Part shown: positions 15,354 to 21,190 of the stretch, piece after piece
How the letters are laid out: each line of letters starts with the position of its first letter
How positions within the stretch are numbered: the stretch's first letter is position 1
From: Verrucomicrobiota bacterium
Lineage (GTDB): Bacteria; Verrucomicrobiota; Verrucomicrobiia; Limisphaerales; UBA1100
Assembly (NCBI GenBank): GCA_028872645.1
Contig: JAPKDK010000021.1
Coordinates: 1 to 21,190 of the forward strand
Reading direction: 5' to 3'
Length of the DNA: 21,190 nt
Made by a program: the position numbers and the translations under genes
Notes under the pieces: model-generated
Database searches by the model: none
What the model saw: the letters and a program-made list of their open reading frames with translations, nothing else
Told to the model about the DNA's origin: nothing

Positions 15354-16289
15354 TCACCCTCCGTTTCCCTCCGGCACATCCTCCTCAATCTCGCGCCGCG
15401 TGCGATTCGGCATCCACGGCCGCACAAAGCCGTACACGAGATACACAATGAAAATCACCGGCGCGCCAATCGGCAGCGCGTACTTCCGCCCCACCGTCGC
15501 CACCAGCCCGATGCCCACCGCGGCGATCACCATAAAGAAAAATGAACGCGACCCTCGCAGGTTTACTTTCTTGAAAGTCGGATAAGCCACCTTGCTCACC
15601 ATCATCGCCGAGAGAAATAGCAACAACACCGGCAGCGCGAATTTCCAGTCGCCCTGCGTAAACCCTTTATCCTCAAACCAAATCAAAAAATAAGTGATGC
15701 TCGCCACCATCCCCGCCGCCGCCGGGATAGGGAACCCCATAAACTCGCTTGAATGCTTGCCCGCCACCTCGCCCCGCGCCTTGCGGTCATCCTCAATGGC
15801 CGCATAACAATTAAACCGCGCCAACCGCAACGCCCCGCAAATCACAAAAATCGACGCAATCCCCCACCCCACCTCCGGCGATTTTTGAAACACATCGCCC
15901 AACACCACCCGATGCACCAAAAACGCCGGCACAATCCCGAAGGACACCACATCCGCCAGCGAATCAAACTCCCGCCCGAATGGACTATCATACCCCCCGA
16001 GCCGAGCCACCCGCCCATCCAGCACATCAAACACACACGCCAATAAAATCAATTCCAACGCCCAATAAATCGCCTGCTTCGCCGCATCAAACTGCACGCT
16101 CAACTCCGTGTACGGCGACTCCAACACATACAAACTCGGCGCCCCCACAATAATCGTCAACGCCAAAAAGCCACAAAACAAATTCCCAGCCGTCAACAAA
16201 TTCGGCAGAAAATAAATCTTTAACTCCCCGTTACCATTGGAGTCACTGGAACCATTCGAGCCACGCTCGTTGAGTTTGGATTCAGACAT
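15354..16289 (-). CDS. pssA: CDP-diacylglycerol-serine O-phosphatidyltransferase (phosphatidylserine synthase)
   Basis: Membrane enzyme that makes phosphatidylserine, the precursor of phosphatidylethanolamine. The ATG at 16289 (MSESKLNERG) gives 311 residues; an upstream ATG at 16310 would add seven. A Ser/Asn/Gly-rich tail (about 10-20) precedes the first helix (YFLPNLLTAGNLFCGF, typical of type II PssA). The CDP-alcohol phosphotransferase motif D-x2-DG-x2-AR-x8-G-x3-D-x3-D is complete: Asp88, Asp91, Gly92, Arg96, Gly105, Asp109 and Asp113 in DVLDGRVARLGG...FDSLAD. Several further hydrophobic helices follow, and RLARFN and GFPIPAAAGMVAS agree with PssA. No psd (decarboxylase) gene is beside it in this window. 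The usual motif is unambiguous; serine rather than another head group is a family-level inference. Confidence 0.92.
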   Translation of the reverse strand: MSESKLNERGSNGSSDSNGNGELKIYFLPNLLTAGNLFCGFLALTIIVGAPSLYVLESPYTELSVQFDAAKQAIYWALELILLACVFDVLDGRVARLGGYDSPFGREFDSLADVVSFGIVPAFLVHRVVLGDVFQKSPEVGWGIASIFVICGALRLARFNCYAAIEDDRKARGEVAGKHSSEFMGFPIPAAAGMVASITYFLIWFEDKGFTQGDWKFALPVLLLFLSAMMVSKVAYPTFKKVNLRGSRSFFFMVIAAVGIGLVATVGRKYALPIGAPVIFIVYLVYGFVRPWMPNRTRREIEEDVPEGNGG

Positions 16290-16450
16290 CAATACCCCGG
16301 CGCCCAGCACCGGAAAACAGCCGCACGCTACCTCAACCCGCCCAAAAACTAAAGTCGATAATCCATCAGCAACTTTCGAAAAACCAACTTGAACCCCATC
16401 CCCAAAAATTCTTTGTTTGCCTCCGGCCGCTTCGTCGCTAGATTGCGCGC

Positions 16451-17863
16451 GTGAGTGATTCGCATTATGACCTCGCCATCATTGGCGCTGGGCCCGGTGG
16501 GTATGTGTCCGCCATTCGCGCGGCACATCACGGGCTGCGGGTGGCGCTCGTGGATCCCAATCCGCCCGGCGGCGTGTGCCTGCACACCGGCTGTATCCCC
16601 ACCAAAACGATGGTCGCCAGCGTGGATCTGTTGCGCCAAGCACAACAGTCCAGCCAATGGGCCGTGAGCATTGCCCAAGCCGAGGCGCAGCTGGCCAGCA
16701 TTGTTGAGCGCCGGCAAAAGGTGGTGACCAAGCTCGCGGCGGGTGTGCAAAATCTCATCGATAAAAACGGCGTGGATTATTTCTCCGGCCGCGGGCGCTT
16801 GAAGAGTCCCACCGAGATTGAAGTGATCGATGGCGAAGACAACGTTACCCAAACACTCGCCAACCCGCGCGCCATTATTCTCGCCACCGGTTCGCGCCCC
16901 ACGGAATTGCCAATCGCCCCGCACGATGGCGCGCGCATTTTGAACAGCAACGATTTGCTGACGCTCACTGATTTGCCGCCGCGCCTGCTCATTCTCGGTG
17001 GCGGCTACATCGGCTGCGAATTTGCGAGCATCTTTGCCGCGCTCGGCAGCGAAGTCACCGTGCTCGAGGCCGAACCGCGCTTGCTCCCTGGTATGGATCC
17101 CGATCTCTGCGATTTTTTGCGACGCGGATTCAAACGCCAAAACATTACCGTCCGCCTAAACGAAACCGTCCAAACCGCCAGCGCTACCGCCGAGGGCGTC
17201 ACCGTCCAATTAGCCAATGAAACCCTCGAAGGCACCCACCTCCTCATCGCCGTTGGCCGCACGCCCAACACCGAAGACCTCGGCCTCGATGCCGCCGGGG
17301 TCGCGCTCGATGGCCGCGCCATTAGCGTCAATGAATTCCTGCAAACCAATGTTTCCGGCATCCACGCCATTGGCGATGTGACTGGCAAAATGCAACTCGC
17401 CCACGTCGCCACCGCCCAAGGCCGCGTGGTGGTGGACAACCTCATTGCCAACAAAAATGAGGCGCGGATGAATTATGATGAAGTCCCCGCCGCCGTGTTC
17501 ACGCATCCTGAAATCGCCACCATTGGCCTCACCGAAGCCGAGGCCGAAGCGCGCGGCATCCCCATCCGAATGGGCCGCTTCCCCTTCGCCGCCATCGGCA
17601 AAGCCCTCGCGCAAGGGGAGACCGATGGATTCGTCAAACTCATTGCCCACGCCGAAACCGGCAAGCTCCTCGGCGGCCACATCCTTGGCGGCCACGCCGC
17701 CGAACTCATCGGCCAAATCACCCTCGCCATTAAGTTAAACGCCACCGCCGAGCAACTCACCGAAACTATCTTCGCCCACCCCACCCTCAGCGAAGCCATC
17801 CTCGAAGCCGCCGAATCCCTCTTCGGCCAAGCCACCCATCTGCCCAAAGCACGCAAACGCTAG
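16451..17863 (+). CDS. lpdA: Dihydrolipoyl dehydrogenase (E3)
   Basis: FAD flavoprotein that reoxidises protein-bound dihydrolipoamide in 2-oxoacid dehydrogenases and the glycine cleavage system. 470 residues, normal length. FAD site GAGPGG (12-17), redox disulfide Cys43/Cys48 in GVCLHTGCIPTK, NAD site LILGGGYIGCEFASIFAALG (about 180-200), GRTPNTEDLGLD, second FAD motif AIGDVTG, and the C-terminal His443-Glu448 pair in AHPTLSEAILEAA. The start is GTG at 16451, giving VSDSHYDLAIIGAGPGG; no Shine-Dalgarno is visible. No E1, E2 or lipoate genes are nearby, so the partner complex cannot be told from context. It is divergent from pssA, and the 160-base gap between them holds no promoter I can defend. 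Confidence 0.95.
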   Translation: MSDSHYDLAIIGAGPGGYVSAIRAAHHGLRVALVDPNPPGGVCLHTGCIPTKTMVASVDLLRQAQQSSQWAVSIAQAEAQLASIVERRQKVVTKLAAGVQNLIDKNGVDYFSGRGRLKSPTEIEVIDGEDNVTQTLANPRAIILATGSRPTELPIAPHDGARILNSNDLLTLTDLPPRLLILGGGYIGCEFASIFAALGSEVTVLEAEPRLLPGMDPDLCDFLRRGFKRQNITVRLNETVQTASATAEGVTVQLANETLEGTHLLIAVGRTPNTEDLGLDAAGVALDGRAISVNEFLQTNVSGIHAIGDVTGKMQLAHVATAQGRVVVDNLIANKNEARMNYDEVPAAVFTHPEIATIGLTEAEAEARGIPIRMGRFPFAAIGKALAQGETDGFVKLIAHAETGKLLGGHILGGHAAELIGQITLAIKLNATAEQLTETIFAHPTLSEAILEAAESLFGQATHLPKARKR

Positions 17864-17865
17864 GA

Positions 17866-17898
17866 ATGAGGACAGCACGCGGCTCGCGTGTGCTCCCC
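17866..17898. repeat. Hairpin-forming intergenic block, possible dispersed (REP-like) repeat
   Basis: The core 17874-17894 pairs AGCACGCG with CGCGTGCT-like CGCGTGTGCT: an 8-bp stem with one G-T wobble and a 5-base loop, just after the lpdA stop. No T-run follows, so it is not a classic intrinsic terminator. Its G/C-rich palindromic form and position between genes are typical of repetitive extragenic palindromes. Only one copy is in this window, so repetition is inferred. Confidence 0.35.
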
Positions 17899-18003
17899 AC
17901 CGCCCAATCTGACAAAAAATTTCATTGTGTTGTGCCCAAAGGAGATTTGTGGTCTTTTCCCGTGGAAACGGGCCTCTTGTCCGTTGGGAAATTTTGAGAC
18001 TGA

Positions 18004-18537
18004 ATGAAAAACATCGTCTACTTTGATTTGGAAACCAAGCACTCGGCTGATGAGGTGGGCGGGTGGAGCCACATCGACAAGATGGGGATGAGCATCGGCG
18101 TCACGTACAGCACGGCGCGCGGGGATTACAAAATTTATGGCGAACCGGAGGTGGAAGCGTTAATCAAAGAACTCCAGCGGGCCGATTTGGTGGTGGGGTT
18201 CAATCACATCCGGTTCGATTACCGCGTACTGGAGGGCTATTCGATTTTTGATTTCAGCCAGGTGCCCTCGCTGGATATGTTGATTGTTCTCAACGAAAAA
18301 CTCGGCCATCGGCTCAAGCTCGATTCCATCGCCCAAGCCACACTCGGCTGCGAAAAATCCGCCGAAGGCTTGCAGGCGATTGAGTGGTTCAAACAAGGTA
18401 AGATGGCCGAGATCGCCGAGTACTGCTGCTTCGATGTGAAGATAACCAAACTCGTCCACGAATACGCCGCCGCCCACGGCCATTTGTTTTACAACAATCG
18501 GTTTGGAAACAAATTGAAGGTGGAAGTGGAGTGGTAA
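18004..18537 (+). CDS. Stand-alone DEDDy-type 3'-5' exonuclease (RNase H-like fold), predicted
   Basis: 177 residues. Exo I motif YFDLETK (Asp8, Glu10), Exo II region VVGFNHIRFDYRVL (Asp72) and Exo III YCCFDVKITK (Tyr140-x3-Asp144) give the four acidic residues and the Tyr of the DEDDy class. The rest agrees with short helicase-associated or YprB-like RNase H domains, but here there is no helicase or polymerase part. Expected activity: removal of nucleotides from 3' ends with two metal ions; DNA or RNA as substrate cannot be told. The leader contains a small hairpin (17959-17972, CCCGT-GGAA-ACGGG). Its stop codon directly abuts the stop of the opposing amidase gene, with no base between. No operon partner is on its strand. 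Confidence 0.85.
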   Translation: MKNIVYFDLETKHSADEVGGWSHIDKMGMSIGVTYSTARGDYKIYGEPEVEALIKELQRADLVVGFNHIRFDYRVLEGYSIFDFSQVPSLDMLIVLNEKLGHRLKLDSIAQATLGCEKSAEGLQAIEWFKQGKMAEIAEYCCFDVKITKLVHEYAAAHGHLFYNNRFGNKLKVEVEW

Positions 18538-19728
18538 CTAAAACGCCGACGCCACGCCTTCGGCCAGCTTTTGGCGGTAGGCGGCGGTGTCGACTTTTCT
18601 TGATTCGGTGGGGTTGGATAGATAACCGCCTTCCACTAAAATCGCGGGGCGTTTCTGGCCTTTGATGACGGACATAAACCGCACGCGCCGCACGCCGCGA
18701 TCGGGCATTCGGCAGGTGAGCAGCAATTGGTTGTGCACGCGGGCGGCGAGTTGGAAGCTGCTGGCGTCCCACGGGTTATTGGGGAGTTTTGCGGAAACCG
18801 GATCGGGATGGCCGCGCGTAAAATGCGAGGGCATTCCGGTCGGCGAAATGCAATAGGTCTCCAACCCGCTCACCTTCGCGGCAGCAGCGTTGAAGTGCAA
18901 GCTGATGAATACCGACGCGTGCACGCGATCGGCGAACTTCACTCGATCTGTCAGCGAGAGGCTGTCATCCGTGGCGCGCGTCAGATACACACGCCAACCT
19001 TTGCGCTCCAAGATCGGCTTGAGCCGCATCGCCCAATCGAGCGTGTATTCCTTTTCGTATTTCTTGTTGAAAATACTGCGCGTGCCTTTGTTGTCCTTGC
19101 CGTGGCCGGCATCGATCACCGCTACGCGGCCGAGCGTGGGCATTCCGGAAATGAGCGGCGCGAGATGTTTCTGCACATCCAGCGCGTGGATATAAAGATG
19201 GCCCTTCACCAAACGCGGCCCAAAGCCGAGCCAGATTTGCATACCTTGGCAAGTAATCAATCTTTGCCGCGGCGTGAAGTCGAACCGCATATTCGCCGCC
19301 ACGAGGCGATGCACCGTGCCGCTGCGTTGTTTGATGCGGCCAAACCAGCCTTCATATAACTTTCCCCACCGCTCGAGCGAAATCCATTCCGCGGCGGCAA
19401 CCTTCACCGTGTAATCCTTGGGCGACGCCTGCGCGGGCATTAGTTTTTCGCCATTCAAAACAACCGGCTGCGCGGGCTGCACCTTCGGTCGCGCGGGAGG
19501 CGTGGTGGGTGCGGTGCCCGTGCCAGGCGGCAAATACCGCGGTGGCTTGGCCGTGGCAAAGCGCACGGGTTTCACCGGTTGCGCGGGTTGATGTTTTGCG
19601 ACCGCAGGTTTTTTGGCTGCGGGCACACGATACGTGATCGGTCCGTGACTGCGCGGCGTCATTTCACACGACGCCAAGGTCACGACCGCCAAGAGAGCGA
19701 AATACGCCCGTTTTGATTTTGTTTGCAC
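18538..19728 (-). CDS. N-acetylmuramoyl-L-alanine amidase (Amidase_3), predicted lipoprotein
   Basis: Zinc hydrolase that cuts the bond between N-acetylmuramic acid and the stem peptide of peptidoglycan, in daughter-cell separation or wall recycling. 396 residues from a GTG at 19728. Signal segment AYFALLAVVTLASC with lipidated Cys21, a Pro/Lys/Ala-rich linker (about 25-100), a beta-rich middle domain (about 103-195) and the Amidase_3 catalytic domain (about 200-396). Zinc and catalytic residues: His209 in VIDAGHG, Glu225 or Glu227 in KYEKEYTLD, His278 in SLHFNAA and Glu366 in AILVEGGYLSNP. A strong AAAGGAG directly abuts the GTG with no spacer and no other start lies nearby, so initiation is unusual. 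Tail to tail with the exonuclease gene. Confidence 0.93.
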   Translation of the reverse strand: MQTKSKRAYFALLAVVTLASCEMTPRSHGPITYRVPAAKKPAVAKHQPAQPVKPVRFATAKPPRYLPPGTGTAPTTPPARPKVQPAQPVVLNGEKLMPAQASPKDYTVKVAAAEWISLERWGKLYEGWFGRIKQRSGTVHRLVAANMRFDFTPRQRLITCQGMQIWLGFGPRLVKGHLYIHALDVQKHLAPLISGMPTLGRVAVIDAGHGKDNKGTRSIFNKKYEKEYTLDWAMRLKPILERKGWRVYLTRATDDSLSLTDRVKFADRVHASVFISLHFNAAAAKVSGLETYCISPTGMPSHFTRGHPDPVSAKLPNNPWDASSFQLAARVHNQLLLTCRMPDRGVRRVRFMSVIKGQKRPAILVEGGYLSNPTESRKVDTAAYRQKLAEGVASAF

Positions 19729-19800
19729 CTCCTTTGTCGCGCCGACAGGGCGCGAAAAATGCGACGCGCAACCTGCCCCTAACCCGCCTCTATGTCGAGG

Positions 19801-19820
19801 TTATTCACAATGGTGAATAA
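19801..19820. promoter_or_regulatory. Perfect inverted repeat upstream of ubiX, possible operator
   Basis: TTATTCAC-AATG-GTGAATAA: 8-bp arms, perfectly complementary, 4-base spacer. It lies 31 bases before the ubiX ATG, in the divergent gap shared with the amidase gene. A/T-rich arms of this size suit a dimeric repressor better than a terminator, because no T-run follows on either strand. No regulator gene is adjacent, so function is a guess. Confidence 0.4.
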
Positions 19821-19850
19821 ATCGCTTGCACCGTTTACCCCGAAAAAGCA

Positions 19851-20420
19851 ATGCTCGCGCCCGTGAGAATTGTCGTTGCCATCACCGGCGCCAGTGGCGC
19901 GATTTATACCCAACGCCTGCTCGACCGGTTGGACCCCGCCGCGCACGAGATCCACGTCATCACCAGCAGCTACGGGCAAATCGTGCTCAAGGAGGAACTG
20001 CCCGACGGATTGCGCCTCGCCGAGGGCGTGCAGCTCCACGCCTCCAAAAGCATGAACGTCCCCTTCGCAAGCGGCTCCAATGCCTTCGACGCGATGGTGA
20101 TCCTCCCCTGCACGATGGGCACCCTTGGCCGCATCGCCCACGGCATCAGCGATGATGCCCTCCTGCGCGCCGCCGACGTAATGCTCAAGGAAAACAAAAT
20201 ACTGATCCTTTGCCCTCGCGAAACGCCGCTCAGTCTCGTCCACGTCAAAAACATGGAGCTGCTTCTATTAGCCGGCGCCACAATGATGCCCACCAACCCA
20301 TATTTTTATTCCGAAGCAAAAACGCTGGAGGATTTGGCTGACACCGTAGTCGCCCGCGTCCTCGACCACCTCGGCGTGGAAAACGAAATCTCCCCCCGCT
20401 GGCGGGAAGATGAGGACTAA
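19851..20420 (+). CDS. ubiX: Flavin prenyltransferase UbiX
   Basis: Prenylates FMN to make the cofactor of UbiD-family decarboxylases. 189 residues. Signatures: VVAITGASGAIYTQRLL (FMN site), PCTMGTLGRIAHGISDDALLRAADVMLKE (dimethylallyl phosphate and FMN contacts) and LCPRETPLSLVHVKNM. The start at ATG 19851 is preceded only by a weak purine stretch; a GTG 12 bases later (19863) is also possible. The next gene on the strand is a UbiA-type prenyltransferase, and the UbiD partner is not in the window. In Streptomyces the futalosine menaquinone pathway has adjacent UbiD-UbiA-UbiX genes (MqnL, MqnP, MqnM), so this may be the MqnM counterpart. Family identity is certain; the pathway is inferred. 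Confidence 0.95.
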   Translation: MLAPVRIVVAITGASGAIYTQRLLDRLDPAAHEIHVITSSYGQIVLKEELPDGLRLAEGVQLHASKSMNVPFASGSNAFDAMVILPCTMGTLGRIAHGISDDALLRAADVMLKENKILILCPRETPLSLVHVKNMELLLLAGATMMPTNPYFYSEAKTLEDLADTVVARVLDHLGVENEISPRWREDED

Positions 20421-20421
20421 T

Positions 20422-20475
20422 GGTAGAGCCTGCCCTTCGAGCGCGCCAAGGCGGTTTTGGAGAAACCGCCCTACC
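20422..20475. repeat. Nested hairpin block between ubiX and ubiA, possible dispersed repeat
   Basis: Outer arms GGTAG (20422-20426) and CTACC (20471-20475) enclose a strong inner hairpin GGCGGTTT-TGGAG-AAACCGCC (20450-20470, 8-bp perfect stem). No T-run follows, so it is a poor intrinsic terminator. The compound palindrome in a gap inside an apparent operon resembles mobile extragenic palindromes of large verrucomicrobial genomes. Only one copy is seen here. Confidence 0.5.
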
Positions 20476-20540
20476 CGCAAAAATCATCAATACGATTTTC
20501 TTCTTTTGCTTTTCCCTTCCCAAACCTTCACGCTCAACCC

Positions 20541-21190
20541 GTGGCGGATAAAGGCGATTCCAGCAAACCCAAACCCTCCCTGTTCCAAAAATGGGGCGGG
20601 TTCGTCAAGTTTTCGCACACCATCTTTGCGCTGCCCTTTGCGCTGGCCTCGATGGTGCTGGCGGCGCGAGCGGGGTTTGCCGTGCTGGAACCCGAAGCGC
20701 AGGAAGCCGTGCCGTTGATGAAACTCGGCTGGCCGGGTTGGAAACTCTTCGGCCTCATCCTGCTGGCGATGGTCACCGCGCGCACTTGCGCGATGGCGTT
20801 CAACCGCATCGCGGATCGCAAATTCGATGCGGCCAATCCGCGCACGAAGGACCGCCATCTCCCCGCCGGAAAAATCTCCCTCACCAGCGCGTGGACACTT
20901 TGCATCCTCAGCGCGCTCGGCTTTGTCGCCACCACTTACGGCATCGATATGGTGCGCGACGCCCATCAAGGGAGGCTCGTGTGTTTTTTTCTGTCGCCGG
21001 TCGCGTTGATTTTTATTCTCGGCTATTCACTCACAAAAAGATTTACCGACTTCACGCACGTCTTCCTCGGCATCGCACTGGCCATCGCTCCGATTGGTGC
21101 GTGGCTGGCGGTGAATGGTTCCTTTGATTTTTCGCCAAACATCAAAGACCCCCTCCGCCACAGCGCGTTGCTGCCCACCATTATGGCCGC
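20541..21190 (+). CDS. ubiA: UbiA-family polyprenyltransferase, N-terminal part (gene runs off the window)
   Basis: Membrane enzyme that transfers a polyprenyl chain to an aromatic acceptor in quinone synthesis. 216 codons are seen, the frame still open at the edge. The start is GTG at 20541 (VADKGDSSKPKPSLF); the frame is open further upstream but holds no ATG there. Helix 1 is FSHTIFALPFALASMVLAAR, followed by the aspartate-rich Mg/diphosphate motif NRIADRKFDAANPRTKDRHLP (Asn-x3-Asp-x3-Asp) and further hydrophobic helices such as LVCFFLSPVALIFILGYSLT and FLGIALAIAPIGAWLAV. The NPRTKDR-LPAGK segment fits the 4-hydroxybenzoate/MqnP type more than MenA. With UbiX 120 bases upstream, menaquinone by the futalosine route is plausible, but this is not proven by the sequence. 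Confidence 0.92.
   Translation, partial: MADKGDSSKPKPSLFQKWGGFVKFSHTIFALPFALASMVLAARAGFAVLEPEAQEAVPLMKLGWPGWKLFGLILLAMVTARTCAMAFNRIADRKFDAANPRTKDRHLPAGKISLTSAWTLCILSALGFVATTYGIDMVRDAHQGRLVCFFLSPVALIFILGYSLTKRFTDFTHVFLGIALAIAPIGAWLAVNGSFDFSPNIKDPLRHSALLPTIMA

Noticed and set aside
16349..17140. 263-codon open frame on the - strand
   Set aside because: Antisense to lpdA, which has all its motifs. No recognisable domain; composition is that of a mirror frame.
17959..17972. CCCGT-GGAA-ACGGG hairpin in the exonuclease leader
   Set aside because: A 5-bp stem is too common by chance to name as a regulatory RNA; mentioned only within the gene entry.

Overview
The window reads as chromosomal DNA of a member of the Verrucomicrobiota, probably of the Pedosphaera/Limisphaera type. 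The phylum call is inference. It rests on a type IV pilin-like protein with a FTLIELLVVIAIIGILASMLLPAL head, two small lipoprotein families I associate with this phylum, a Rho with a basic N-terminal insert and an APPRTGKT P-loop, and a B. subtilis-type iron-sulfur PurF next to separate PurS/PurQ/PurL. Genes are tightly packed. No gap between genes exceeds about 140 bases, and I see no tRNA, rRNA, CRISPR array, transposase or phage gene.

Left half, minus strand, reading from 11110 down to 1: a long unidirectional run purS-purQ-purL-purF-purM-purD, then one very large ORF, then rho, then the start of a lipoprotein gene. The pur genes overlap by 1 or 4 bases or are separated by 8 to 14 bases. 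The large ORF (1861..4005) joins three enzymes in one chain: a low-molecular-weight protein phosphatase, a ribose-5-phosphate isomerase B and serine hydroxymethyltransferase. It copies in protein form the gene order ywlE-rpiB(ywlF)-(ywlG)-glyA of Bacillus subtilis. The logic fits purine synthesis: RpiB feeds the ribose-5-phosphate/PRPP supply, PurF/D/M/SQL carry the early steps from PRPP, and SHMT supplies glycine for PurD and one-carbon units for formyltransferases. No purN, purE/K, purC, purB or purH is in the window.

Middle (11191..12923, minus strand): a prepilin-like protein with its own intrinsic terminator, a short membrane-anchored CxxC protein ending in a proline-rich tail encoded over a nine-base homopolymer, and a lipoprotein overlapping it by 4 bases. 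This patch looks richer in A/T than the flanks.

Right half (13011..21190): a PpiD/SurA-like membrane-anchored folding factor (+), phosphatidylserine synthase (-), dihydrolipoyl dehydrogenase (+), a stand-alone DEDDy-type 3'-5' exonuclease (+), a lipoprotein N-acetylmuramoyl-L-alanine amidase (-), flavin prenyltransferase UbiX (+) and the start of a UbiA-family prenyltransferase (+). The UbiX/UbiA pair suggests quinone synthesis, perhaps by the futalosine route to menaquinone. Two hairpin-forming intergenic blocks (near 17874 and 20422) look like dispersed repeats, and a perfect inverted repeat sits upstream of ubiX (19801..19820).

The most notable item is the phosphatase-RpiB-SHMT triple fusion embedded in a purine operon. 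I found no convincing new defence or mobile system here.
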